From an uncultured Alkalilimnicola sp. (GTDB lineage Bacteria > Pseudomonadota > Gammaproteobacteria > Nitrococcales > AK92): a stretch of DNA of 64,000 nt. Shown here in pieces: positions 16,364 through 25,576 of this stretch. The stretch is from contig CALGAN010000016.1 in assembly GCA_937951875.1 (NCBI GenBank), positions 110,593-174,592 of the forward strand, in the 5' to 3' direction. The notes below the pieces were generated by a model. That model ran no database searches. It worked only from the letters and a program-made list of their open reading frames with translations, and had not been told where the DNA came from. How positions within the stretch are numbered: position 1 is the first letter of the stretch; every line of letters begins with the position of its first letter. Made by a program: the position numbers and the translations under genes.

Positions 16364-17622
16364 TGGAAAAGCTGATAATGACCGGCGGTATCCCGCTCAA
16401 CGGCGAGATCCGCATCTCCGGCGCCAAGAACGCCGCTCTGCCGATCCTGGCCGCGACCTTGCTGGCGGACAGTCCGATCACGGTCGGCAACATCCCGCAC
16501 CTGCAGGACGTCACCACCACGATGGAGCTGCTCGGGCAGATGGGCGTGCGCCTGACCGTCGACGAGAAGCTCAACATCGAGGTCGATCCGACCACCATCC
16601 ACAGCTTCCGCGCCCCGTACGAGCTGGTGAAGACCATGCGCGCCTCCATCCTGGTGCTCGGGCCGCTGCTGACGCGGTACGGCCAGGCCGAGGTATCGCT
16701 GCCGGGCGGCTGCGCCATCGGCGCGCGACCGGTGAACCTGCACGTCGACGGGTTGCGCGCCATGGGCGCCGACATCGTCATCGAGGGCGGCTACATCAAG
16801 GCCCGCTGCAAGCGCCTGAAGGGTACGCGGCTGGTGCTGGATACCGTCACCGTCACCGGCACCGAGAATCTAATGATGGCCGCCACCCTGGCGGAGGGCG
16901 TCACGACGATCGAGAACGCCGCGCGCGAGCCCGAGGTGGTCGATCTGGCTCAGTGTCTGAACAAGATGGGCGCGCGCATCAGCGGCGCCGGCACCGACAC
17001 CCTGGTGATCGAGGGCGTCGAGAGCCTGTCCGGCACCCACTACGATGTGCTGCCGGACCGCATCGAGACCGGCACCTACCTGGTGGCGGGCGCGATCACC
17101 GGCGGCCGGGTCAAGGTCAAGGGCACCGATCCGACCCTGCTCGAAGCGGTGCTGATCAAGCTGGAAGAGGCGGGCGCTCACATCGACACCGGTCCGGACT
17201 GGATCGAGCTGAGCATGCGCCGCGAGCGGCCCAAGGCGGTGAACATCCGGACCGCGCCGTACCCGGCGTTCCCGACCGACATGCAGGCTCAGTTCTGCGC
17301 CCTCAACTCCATCGCCGAGGGCGTGGGCACGATCACCGAAACCATCTTCGAGAACCGCTTCATGCACGCGCTGGAGATGCAGCGCATGGGCGCGGACATC
17401 CAGCTCGAGGGCAACACGGCGATCAGCCGTGGCGTGCCGCAGCTGAGCGGCGCGCCGGTGATGGCCACCGATCTGCGCGCCTCGGCCAGCCTGGTGCTGG
17501 CCGGTCTGGTCGCCAAGGGCGAGACGCACGTGCACCGGATCTACCACATCGATCGCGGTTACGAGTGCATCGAAGAGAAGCTGTCGCAGCTCGGCGCCAA
17601 CATCCGGCGCGTGCCGGCTTGA
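16363..17622 (+). CDS. murA: UDP-N-acetylglucosamine 1-carboxyvinyltransferase MurA
   Basis: A 419-residue enzyme for the first committed step of peptidoglycan synthesis, transferring enolpyruvate from PEP to UDP-GlcNAc. The active-site cysteine is C117 in PGGCAIGARPVNLH, so the enzyme should be fosfomycin-sensitive. The substrate-binding K22-N23 pair is in SGAKNAALPILAA. Its position between ibaG and hisG matches Pseudomonas. No second murA copy is visible in the window. Confidence 0.97.
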   Translation: MEKLIMTGGIPLNGEIRISGAKNAALPILAATLLADSPITVGNIPHLQDVTTTMELLGQMGVRLTVDEKLNIEVDPTTIHSFRAPYELVKTMRASILVLGPLLTRYGQAEVSLPGGCAIGARPVNLHVDGLRAMGADIVIEGGYIKARCKRLKGTRLVLDTVTVTGTENLMMAATLAEGVTTIENAAREPEVVDLAQCLNKMGARISGAGTDTLVIEGVESLSGTHYDVLPDRIETGTYLVAGAITGGRVKVKGTDPTLLEAVLIKLEEAGAHIDTGPDWIELSMRRERPKAVNIRTAPYPAFPTDMQAQFCALNSIAEGVGTITETIFENRFMHALEMQRMGADIQLEGNTAISRGVPQLSGAPVMATDLRASASLVLAGLVAKGETHVHRIYHIDRGYECIEEKLSQLGANIRRVPA

Positions 17623-17630
17623 GGTAATCC

Positions 17631-18275
17631 ATGGCCGAGACCTTGACCATCGCTCTCAGCAAGGGCCGCATTCTCGAAGACACCCTGCCGCTGCTGGCCG
17701 CGGCCGGCATCGAACCGGCCGAGGATCCGGGCAAGAGCCGCAAGCTGGTGCTGCCGACCAATCAGCCGGGCGTGCAGCTGGTGATCGTGCGCGCCACCGA
17801 CGTGCCGACCTATGTGCAGTACGGCGGCGCCGATCTGGGCGTGTCTGGCAAGGACGTGCTGATGGAGTACGGCGGCCAGGATCTGTACGAGCCGCTCGAT
17901 CTCAAGATCGCCCGCTGCCGGCTGATGGTGGCAGGGCCGGCCGGCGCCAATCTGCGGCCCGGGCGGCTGCGGGTGGCGACCAAGTTCGTCAACATCACCC
18001 GCCGCTACTTCGCCGAGCAGGGGCGGCAAGTCGAGCTGATCAAGCTGTATGGCTCGATGGAGCTGGCGCCGCTGGTGGGCATGGCCGACGTCATCGTCGA
18101 CCTGGTCGACACCGGCAATACGCTCAAGGCCAATGGCCTGGTGCCGCTCGAGCACATCGCCGACATTTCCTCGCGGCTGATCGTCAACAAGGCGTCGATG
18201 AAGATCAAGCACCGGCGGGTGAAAGAATTCATCGAGCGGATCGGCGCTGCGGTCGAGGCCAGAGCCTCGGCCTAA
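17631..18275 (+). CDS. hisG: ATP phosphoribosyltransferase HisG, short form
   Basis: A 214-residue HisG catalysing condensation of ATP and PRPP, the first step of histidine synthesis. The PRPP site is seen as ADVIVDLVDTGNTLKANGL. The length shows it is the short form (HisG-S), lacking the C-terminal histidine-binding domain; such enzymes need the HisZ subunit, which is not encoded in this window. It begins 8 nt after murA, and hisD follows after an 85-nt gap containing a hairpin. Confidence 0.95.
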   Translation: MAETLTIALSKGRILEDTLPLLAAAGIEPAEDPGKSRKLVLPTNQPGVQLVIVRATDVPTYVQYGGADLGVSGKDVLMEYGGQDLYEPLDLKIARCRLMVAGPAGANLRPGRLRVATKFVNITRRYFAEQGRQVELIKLYGSMELAPLVGMADVIVDLVDTGNTLKANGLVPLEHIADISSRLIVNKASMKIKHRRVKEFIERIGAAVEARASA

Positions 18276-18276
18276 C

Positions 18277-18293
18277 GGCGGCCTCAGGCCGCC
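18277..18293 (+). terminator. Hairpin between hisG and hisD
   Basis: A perfect 7-bp stem (GGCGGCC, loop TCA, GGCCGCC) starts just after the hisG stop and is followed by TCTTGCG, which is not a real U-tract. It could reduce read-through into hisD or stabilise the upstream mRNA. Confidence 0.35.
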
Positions 18294-18360
18294 TCTTGCG
18301 CGCCCCTTCGGCTCTGGGCACGCTTGTTCGTATATCGTTTCGCAAATGAGGATCCATGCC

Positions 18361-19683
18361 ATGCCCGCCATCAAGCGGCTTTCCACCGCCCAGCCCGATT
18401 TCTGGTCCCGGCTCAAGGAGCTGACGGCCTGGGATCACGGTTCCGAGGCGCAGGTGGAGCCGGCGGTGGCCGGGATTCTGGCCGACGTGAAGCGGCGCGG
18501 TGACCAGGCGCTGCTGGAGTACACCCGTCGCTTCGACCGGCTGGAGGCCGACAGCGTCGCTGCCTTGGAAATCCCGCGTGAGCGCCTGGACGCCGCCCTG
18601 GCGGCGTTGCCGGCCGAGCAACGCCAGGCCCTGGAGCGGGCAGCGGCACGGATCGAGGCCTATGCCCAGCGGCAACGGCAGGAATCCTGGAGCTATACCG
18701 AGCCGGACGGCACCGTGCTGGGCCAGCTGGTGACGCCGCTGGATCGGGTCGGGCTGTACGTGCCGGGCGGCAAGGCCGCCTATCCCTCGTCGGTGCTGAT
18801 GAACGCCATTCCCGCCAAGGTCGCCGGGGTGCCCGAGGTGATCATGGTGTCGCCCAGCCCCGGCGGCGAAGTCAACCGGCTAGTGCTGGCCGCGGCGCGC
18901 GTGGCCGGGGTGGACCGGGTGTTCACTATCGGCGGCGCGCAAGCGGTGGCGGCCCTGGCCTACGGCACCGAGACCATTCCGGCGGTGGACAAGATCGTCG
19001 GTCCCGGCAATGCCTACGTGGCGGCGGCCAAGCGCATGGTGTTCGGCGTGGTCGGCATCGACATGATCGCCGGCCCGTCCGAGATCCTGGTGCTGTGCGA
19101 CGGCGGCACCGATCCGGAGTGGATCGCCGCCGATCTGTTCTCCCAGGCCGAGCACGACGAGCAGGCCAAGGCCTGGCTGGTGACGCCGGACGCCGCCTTC
19201 CTCGACCGCGTCGAGGAGGCGATGGCGCGGCTGCTGCCGACCATGCCGCGCCGGGACATCATCGCCGCCTCGCTGAGCGGTAACAGCGCACTGATCCAGG
19301 TGCGCGATCTCGACGAGGCGGCGGAGGTCGCCAACGTCATCGCCCCCGAGCACCTGGAGCTGTCGGTGGCCGAGCCGGAGCGGCTGCTGCCGCGGCTGCG
19401 GCATGCCGGCGCGATCTTCCTGGGGCGCTACACCGCCGAGGCGCTGGGCGATTACTGCGCTGGGCCCAACCACGTGCTGCCGACCTCGTCGACCGCCCGC
19501 TTCGCCTCGCCGTTGGGGGTGTACGACTTCCAGAAGCGCACCAGCCTGATCAACTGCTCGGCGGCGGCCGCCGCCGAGCTCGGCCGGGTCGCCAGCGTGC
19601 TGGCGCGCGGCGAGGGCCTGGTGGCGCACGCCCGCTCGGCAGAGTACCGGGTCGAGGATTTCGAGCGCGCCGGCCGGCGCTAG
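18361..19683 (+). CDS. hisD: Histidinol dehydrogenase HisD
   Basis: A 440-residue zinc enzyme oxidising histidinol to histidine. Recognisable blocks are PGGKAAYPSSVLMNAIPAKVAG, KIVGPGNAYVAAAKR and the zinc-ligand and catalytic region SQAEHDEQAKA; GPNHVLPTSSTARF lies near the C-terminus. The ATG at 18361 has AGGA 8 nt upstream and is preferred to the ATG at 18346. The hisC gene that often follows hisD is absent; a strong terminator follows instead. Confidence 0.96.
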   Translation: MPAIKRLSTAQPDFWSRLKELTAWDHGSEAQVEPAVAGILADVKRRGDQALLEYTRRFDRLEADSVAALEIPRERLDAALAALPAEQRQALERAAARIEAYAQRQRQESWSYTEPDGTVLGQLVTPLDRVGLYVPGGKAAYPSSVLMNAIPAKVAGVPEVIMVSPSPGGEVNRLVLAAARVAGVDRVFTIGGAQAVAALAYGTETIPAVDKIVGPGNAYVAAAKRMVFGVVGIDMIAGPSEILVLCDGGTDPEWIAADLFSQAEHDEQAKAWLVTPDAAFLDRVEEAMARLLPTMPRRDIIAASLSGNSALIQVRDLDEAAEVANVIAPEHLELSVAEPERLLPRLRHAGAIFLGRYTAEALGDYCAGPNHVLPTSSTARFASPLGVYDFQKRTSLINCSAAAAAELGRVASVLARGEGLVAHARSAEYRVEDFERAGRR

Positions 19684-19725
19684 GGGCGCGAGCGCACAAG
19701 CGCTGAGCGCGGGTCAGCGAACGTT

Positions 19726-19770
19726 GCGCGGCGCCGTCGCTCCCGGAGCGACGGCGCCGCGCATGTTTTG
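19726..19770 (+). terminator. Terminator between hisD and algW
   Basis: A near-perfect palindrome with 18-nt arms (19726-19743 and 19745-19762) is followed by ATGTTTTGGGG on the plus strand. It lies between the convergent ends of hisD (+) and the DegS/AlgW gene (-). The stem is unusually long and GC-rich and could serve both directions. Confidence 0.75.
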
Positions 19771-19775
19771 GGGCT

Positions 19776-20936
<1,161 letters not shown>

Positions 20937-21025
20937 TCTCGGTATTCCTTCAGGGATAGATGCCGATTGCGATAGGATCGACCAACTCAACCGGCGGGCG
21001 CAACGGCACGGGAGGTGAGCGGATC

Positions 21026-21784
21026 ATGGCGGCTTTGACGGAACTGGTGCGGTATGCCGATCAGCTACTGGCGGCGGGCGAGTTCGCCGACTATTGCCCC
21101 AACGGCTTGCAGATCGAAGGCCGGCCGCAGGTGCGGCTGTTGGTATCGGGTGTCACCGCCAGCCAGGCGTTGATCGATGCCGCCGTCGCCGCCGGCGCCG
21201 ACGCGCTGTTGGTGCATCACGGTTATTTCTGGAAAGGCGAGGATCCGCGCCTGGTCGGCATGAAGGGGCGGCGCGTCGCCGCGCTGCTGCGCGCCGGCGT
21301 GAGCCTGCTGGCTTACCACCTGCCGCTGGATGCGCACCCGGAACTCGGTAACAACGCGCAGCTGGCGCTGCGGCTCGGCATAACCGTGGATGGCGCCGTC
21401 GACGACCGGGAGCGTCATCCCCTGATCCCGCGCGGTCATTTCGAGCAGCCTTACGCGCCCGACGCCCTGGCCGAGCGCATCGGTCGCGTGCTCGGGCGGG
21501 CGCCGCTGCACGTGGCCGGCGGTCCGGCGCGGATACGCACCGTGGCTTGGTGCACTGGTGCGGGCCAGCGCTTCATCGACGCCGCCGCAGACGCTGGCGT
21601 CGACGCCTTCATCAGCGGCGAGATCTCCGAGCCGACCGCGCACGTGGCGCGCGAGCGCGGCATTCATTATTACGCGGCCGGCCATCACGCCACCGAGCGC
21701 TACGGGGTGCAGGCGCTGGGCGAACGGCTGGCGGCGCAGTTCGGTTTGGAGCATCGTTTCATCGACCTCGATAACCCCGCGTAA
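21026..21784 (+). CDS. Nif3-like dinuclear metal-centre protein (YbgI family)
   Basis: A 252-residue NIF3/YbgI protein. The metal-binding histidines appear in ALLVHHGYFWKGE, in LLAYHLPLDAHPELGNNAQLA and near the C-terminus in YYAAGHHATERYGV. Family members form hexameric rings with a di-metal site; GTP cyclohydrolase-like activity has been proposed, but the role is unsettled. The ATG at 21026 follows GGAGGTGA with a 7-nt spacer. It is divergent from algW across 89 nt and ends in a terminator hairpin upstream of petA. Confidence 0.9.
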   Translation: MAALTELVRYADQLLAAGEFADYCPNGLQIEGRPQVRLLVSGVTASQALIDAAVAAGADALLVHHGYFWKGEDPRLVGMKGRRVAALLRAGVSLLAYHLPLDAHPELGNNAQLALRLGITVDGAVDDRERHPLIPRGHFEQPYAPDALAERIGRVLGRAPLHVAGGPARIRTVAWCTGAGQRFIDAAADAGVDAFISGEISEPTAHVARERGIHYYAAGHHATERYGVQALGERLAAQFGLEHRFIDLDNPA

Positions 21785-21805
21785 CGATTCGAAAAACGTT
21801 TTTTG

Positions 21806-21828
21806 GCCCGGCTTATGAGCCGGGCTTT
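21806..21828 (+). terminator. Terminator after the Nif3-like gene
   Basis: A perfect 8-bp stem GCCCGGCT/AGCCGGGC with loop TATG (21806-21825) is followed by TTTC, 22 nt after the Nif3-like stop codon. A short AAAAACGTTTTT palindrome lies just upstream. Confidence 0.65.
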
Positions 21829-21915
21829 CAACTTGACCTGTAGGGTTCGATGTTGGATGCTTATGCGCCGTGTACGGGGGGCGCTTGGCAGAGCACACCT
21901 TTTCAGCCACGTACG

Positions 21916-21942
21916 ATCGGCCCCCTCGGCCGATTTTCGTTT
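21916..21942 (+). terminator. Second terminator-like hairpin, upstream of petA
   Basis: A 7-bp stem ATCGGCC/GGCCGAT with loop CCCTC (21916-21934) is followed by TTTCGTTTG. It lies 41 nt upstream of the petA ATG, inside what should be the petA leader. It could be an attenuator or the end of a short independent transcript. The rest of the 198-nt gap has no gene. Confidence 0.5.
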
Positions 21943-21982
21943 GTAGACACCAGTCTAAACCTCATCCCATGGGGGCTCCTGA

Positions 21983-22579
21983 ATGAATCAAGATGGCGTG
22001 GATAAGGGCAGGCGCCGATTCCTGACCGCCACCACCGCCGTTATTGGCGGTATTGGCGCGATCTATACAGCGGTGCCGTTCCTGGCGTCCTGGAAGCCGA
22101 GCGCCAAGGCGCAGGCGGCGGGCGCGCCGGTGACGGTGGACATCGGCATGCTGGAGCCCGGTCAGCAGATCAACGTGGAGTGGCGGGGTAAGCCAGTGTG
22201 GATTCTGCGCCGCACCGAGGACATGCTCAAGCGCCTGAAGACGGTCGAGCCGAAGCTGCTCGATCCCGCATCCAAGGACGCCGCGCAGCAGCCGGAGTAC
22301 GCGCGCAACGAGTACCGCTCGATCAAGCCGGAGTACCTGGTGGTGATCGGCATCTGCACCCACCTGGGCTGCTCGCCGCTGTATCGGCCTGAAGTCGGCC
22401 CCGCCGACCTGGGCGCCGATTGGCAGGGCGGCTATTTCTGTCCGTGTCACGGTTCCAAGTTCGACCTGGCCGGCCGTGTGTACGCCGGCGTGCCTGCGCC
22501 GAAGAACCTGGTGGTGCCGCCGCATCGCTATGAGAGCGACACCCGCATCGTCGTCGGCGAAGATCAGGGGGCGGCATAA
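21983..22579 (+). CDS. petA: Ubiquinol-cytochrome c reductase Rieske iron-sulfur subunit
   Basis: A 198-residue Rieske protein of the cytochrome bc1 complex. The N-terminus has a Tat-type signal/anchor (KGRRRFLTATTAVIGGIGAI). The [2Fe-2S] ligands are in CTHLGC and CPCHGS. It accepts electrons from ubiquinol and passes them to cytochrome c1. The stop overlaps the petB ATG by one nucleotide, and petABC form one operon. Confidence 0.97.
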   Translation: MNQDGVDKGRRRFLTATTAVIGGIGAIYTAVPFLASWKPSAKAQAAGAPVTVDIGMLEPGQQINVEWRGKPVWILRRTEDMLKRLKTVEPKLLDPASKDAAQQPEYARNEYRSIKPEYLVVIGICTHLGCSPLYRPEVGPADLGADWQGGYFCPCHGSKFDLAGRVYAGVPAPKNLVVPPHRYESDTRIVVGEDQGAA

Positions 22580-23871
22580 TGACTGGCAAGAAGTCCGATA
22601 AGACCCTCTACCCGAACCGGGTGGCGGAGGCAGCGCAGAAGAACCGCCTGGTGGCGTGGATCGACGAGCGCTTCCCGCTCACCGAGCTGTGGGAGGAGCA
22701 CGTCTCCAAGTACTACGCGCCGAAGAACTTCAACTTCTGGTACTTCTTCGGCTCGCTGGCGCTGCTGGTGCTGGTCATCCAGATCGTCTCCGGCATCTTC
22801 CTGACCATGAACTACAAGCCGGCCGGCGATCTCGCCTTCGGCTCGGTCGAGTACATCATGCGCGACGTGGAGTGGGGGTGGCTGATTCGCTACATTCACT
22901 CGACCGGTGCCTCGGCCTTCTTCGTGGTCGTCTACCTGCACATGTTCCGCGGCTTGCTGTACGGCTCCTACAAGACGCCGCGCGAGCTGATCTGGATCTT
23001 CGGCATGCTGATCTACCTGTGCCTGATGGCCGAAGCCTTCATGGGCTATCTGCTGCCGTGGGGCCAGATGTCCTACTGGGGCGCGCAGGTGATCATCAAC
23101 CTGTTCGGTGCGGTGCCGTTCGTCGGCGAGGATCTCTCGCTGTGGATCCGCGGTGACTACAACGTCTCCGAGGTCACGCTGAACCGCTTCTTCGCGCTTC
23201 ACGTGATCGCCGTGCCGCTGATCCTGGTGTTCCTGGTCATCGCCCACATCATGGCGCTGCACCAGGTCGGCTCCAACAACCCGGACGGCATCGAGATCAA
23301 GAAGCAGAAGAACGAGAACGGCATTCCGCTCGACGGCATTCCGTTCCATCCGTACTACACGGTGAAGGACATCCTCGGCGTGGCCGGCTTCCTGCTGGTG
23401 TTCTGCGCGGTGATCTTCTTCGCGCCGGAGTTCTTCGGTCTGTTCCTCGAGGCGCCCAACTTCGAGCCGGCCAACCCGCTGAAGACGCCGGATCACATCG
23501 CGCCGGTGTGGTACTTCACGCCGTTCTACGCGATCCTGCGCGCCGTGCCGAGTATGGCTGGCTCGGCTTTCCCGGGCGTGGCGGCCATGGGCCTGGCGAT
23601 CATCCTGCTGTTCCTGCTGCCCTGGATCGACCGCGGCAAGGTCCGCTCGATCCGCTACCGCGGTTTCGGCTACAAGGTTGCGCTGATGCTGTTCGCCGTC
23701 GACTTCGTGATGCTCGGCTACCTGGGCCTGCAGCAGCCGACCGTCGTCAAGACCGCTCTGGCGCAGATAGGTACCGCTTACTACTTCGGGTTCTTCGTTT
23801 TCCTCTGGGTCTACACCGCCTTCGGGCTGGAGAAGACCAAGCCGGTGCCGGAGAGGGTGACCTTCAAATGA
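22579..23871 (+). CDS. petB: Cytochrome b of the bc1 complex
   Basis: A 430-residue full-length cytochrome b with eight or more hydrophobic helices. Haem-ligand histidines lie in helix B (IRYIHSTGASAFFVVVYLHMF) and helix D (FALHVIAVPLILVFLVIAHIMALH). The quinol-oxidation motif is PEFF rather than PEWY: the sequence reads IFFAPEFFGLF, with the nearby PVWYFTPFYAILRAVPS block also present. It houses the Qo and Qi sites. It overlaps petC by 4 nt. Confidence 0.96.
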   Translation: MTGKKSDKTLYPNRVAEAAQKNRLVAWIDERFPLTELWEEHVSKYYAPKNFNFWYFFGSLALLVLVIQIVSGIFLTMNYKPAGDLAFGSVEYIMRDVEWGWLIRYIHSTGASAFFVVVYLHMFRGLLYGSYKTPRELIWIFGMLIYLCLMAEAFMGYLLPWGQMSYWGAQVIINLFGAVPFVGEDLSLWIRGDYNVSEVTLNRFFALHVIAVPLILVFLVIAHIMALHQVGSNNPDGIEIKKQKNENGIPLDGIPFHPYYTVKDILGVAGFLLVFCAVIFFAPEFFGLFLEAPNFEPANPLKTPDHIAPVWYFTPFYAILRAVPSMAGSAFPGVAAMGLAIILLFLLPWIDRGKVRSIRYRGFGYKVALMLFAVDFVMLGYLGLQQPTVVKTALAQIGTAYYFGFFVFLWVYTAFGLEKTKPVPERVTFK

Positions 23872-24608
23872 GAAAGTTCCTAATCGCGATCCTCTTTGCG
23901 ACGGTGCCCGCTTTGAGCTGGGCCGCCGGTGGCCAAGGTGAGCTGATGCGGGTCGATGTCGACCCGTACGACAAGGCGTCGCTGCAGAACGGCGCCAAGC
24001 TCTACATCAACTACTGCGCGGGCTGCCATTCCGCCGAGTACATGCGCTTCAAGCGGCTGGCCGCCGACCTGAGCCTGCCGGAGGATCTGGTCGAGAAGTA
24101 CCTGATCTTCACCGGCGCCAAGATCGGCGACACCATGTGGACGGCGATGGACAAGCAGGATGCCGCCCGCTGGTTCGGCGTGGCGCCGCCCGATCTGTCG
24201 CTGATCGCCCGCCGCCGCGGCACCGACTGGCTGTACACCTACCTGAACAGCTTCTATCGCGACGACGCCAAGACGGTCGGCTGGAACAACCTGGTGTTCC
24301 CCGACGTCAGCATGCCGCACGTGCTGTGGGAGCTGCAGGGCGTGCCGCTGCCGGTCTACAGCGAGGTGATGCAGGGCGATACGCCGGTGGTGGTGGTCAG
24401 CGGCACGCAGGTCGCCGAGGGCAGCGGCGCGCTGAGCGCCGAGGAGTACCGTCGGGCGACCCGTGACCTGGTCAACTTCCTGGCCTACGTGGGCGAGCCG
24501 ATCAAGGCCTATCGCCAGCAGCTGGGCGTCAAGGTCATGCTGTTCCTGCTGGTGTTCTTCTTCGTCTCCTATCTGCTCAAGAAGGAGTTCTGGAGAGACG
24601 TGCATTGA
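23868..24608 (+). CDS. petC: Cytochrome c1
   Basis: A 246-residue cytochrome c1. A signal peptide ends at LSWAAGG, the haem-binding motif is CAGCH, and the likely axial methionine is in FPDVSMPHVLWEL. A C-terminal membrane anchor (VMLFLLVFFFVSYLLKKEFW) keeps the domain in the periplasm. It ends petABC. In Pseudomonas and E. coli relatives sspA comes next; here it does not. Confidence 0.96.
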   Translation: MRKFLIAILFATVPALSWAAGGQGELMRVDVDPYDKASLQNGAKLYINYCAGCHSAEYMRFKRLAADLSLPEDLVEKYLIFTGAKIGDTMWTAMDKQDAARWFGVAPPDLSLIARRRGTDWLYTYLNSFYRDDAKTVGWNNLVFPDVSMPHVLWELQGVPLPVYSEVMQGDTPVVVVSGTQVAEGSGALSAEEYRRATRDLVNFLAYVGEPIKAYRQQLGVKVMLFLLVFFFVSYLLKKEFWRDVH

Positions 24609-24863
24609 TCGACGAACGAGGCCGCGCATCGCGGCCTCGCCCCCAGTCGATGTGACCGCACCGCCGAGCGGCGGAACGGGAAATCGCGAAGGCCTTTCGG
24701 TGGACGAAGCAGACACCGGAAGGCCTTTGCATTTGGGGAGTGTCGGCCGCACGCACTTTCCTCCCGGCGGTGAATTGACCATGATGAACGATACGGTCGC
24801 ATCGGAGTGGCCGCATGGGCTCGGGGAACCGGGCGGGAACTGCCGAGGTAAGAGAGCGAGGTC
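24609..24863. other. Intergenic region in the usual sspA position, with two hairpins
   Basis: These 255 nt separate petC from sspB and hold no convincing gene. Two stem-loops are visible. The first is an 8-bp GAGGCCGC/GCGGCCTC stem at 24618-24638 just after petC. The second has 14-nt arms at 24689-24702 and 24714-24727 with one G-U-type mismatch. Neither is followed by a clear U-tract, but either could end the pet transcript. I see no trace of an SspA coding sequence. Confidence 0.6.
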
Positions 24864-25259
24864 ATGACATCCAGCCGACCCTATCTGATACGCGCGCTCT
24901 ACGAATGGATCGTCGACAACGGGCTTACGCCCTACATCCTGGTCGACGCGGAGAGGGAAGGGCTCAACGCGCCCACGGAGTACGCCGATAACGGCAAGCT
25001 GGTGCTCAATATCGCCCCTCGGGCCGTGCGCGAACTCAATGTCGGTAACGACGCGATCACCTTCAGCGCCCGTTTCGGCGGCGTCGCCCGCGATGTGTAT
25101 GTGCCGGTTCAGGCGGTGATGGCCATCTACGCCCGCGAGAACGGTCAGGGCATGCTGTTCAGCGAGCGCGAGGACGGCGGCGGCAGCCCGCCACCGGGGC
25201 CGCAGGGCCAGGGGCAGGGCAAGAGCGGCGGTCGGCCGACGCTGCGGGTGGTCAAGTAG
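24864..25259 (+). CDS. sspB: ClpXP protease specificity-enhancing factor SspB
   Basis: A 131-residue SspB. The substrate-binding domain begins RPYLIRALYEWIVDNGLTPYI and includes FSARFGGVARDVYVPV. A flexible Gly/Pro/Gln-rich linker then leads to the C-terminal ClpX-binding motif PTLRVVK. SspB tethers ssrA-tagged proteins and the anti-sigma factor fragment RseA to ClpXP, which connects it with the AlgW/DegS pathway encoded 4 kb upstream. The usual partner gene sspA is missing upstream. Confidence 0.95.
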   Translation: MTSSRPYLIRALYEWIVDNGLTPYILVDAEREGLNAPTEYADNGKLVLNIAPRAVRELNVGNDAITFSARFGGVARDVYVPVQAVMAIYARENGQGMLFSEREDGGGSPPPGPQGQGQGKSGGRPTLRVVK

Positions 25260-25270
25260 CGGGAGAAGCC

Positions 25271-25558
25271 ATGGCGATCGAGGTGGTAGAGGCCGATATC
25301 ACCACCCTCGTGGTCGATGCCATCGTCAACGCCGCCAATTCGACCCTGCTTGGCGGCGGTGGCGTCGACGGCGCCATTCATCGTCGGGCCGGACCGGAAC
25401 TGCGCGCCGCCTGCGCCACGCTGGGCGGCTGCCGTACCGGCGACGCGAAGCTGACGCCCGGGTTCAGGCTTCCCGCCCGCTACGTGATCCATACGGTCGG
25501 TCCGATTTGGAACGGCGGCGGGCGCGGTGAAGACGAGCTGCTGGCGGCCGGCCGCTAG
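25271..25558 (+). pseudogene. Truncated macrodomain (ADP-ribose hydrolase-like) gene
   Basis: The 95 codons encode the first half of a YmdB-type macrodomain, normally about 170 residues. Present are the ADP-ribose-binding N20 and N23 in VNAANSTLLGGGGVDGAIH and the strand YVIHTVGPIW. The frame stops at GRGEDELLAAGR. A tandem GGCCGGCC (25546-25553) sits at the break: removing one GGCC restores AAASRHALARQ, which resembles the next family helix, but the match then runs into the convergent dolP gene. The second phosphate-binding loop (STGVYGYP-like) is gone, so the product should be inactive. It follows sspB by 11 nt with a GGGAGAAGCC ribosome-site region. Confidence 0.7.
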
Positions 25559-25576
25559 CCGGCACGCCCTGGCGCG

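Noticed and set aside
24463..24867. Possible 134-codon gene between petC and sspB (a candidate for sspA remains)
   Set aside because: It begins inside petC in another frame and shows no glutathione-transferase-like pattern of SspA and no ribosome site.
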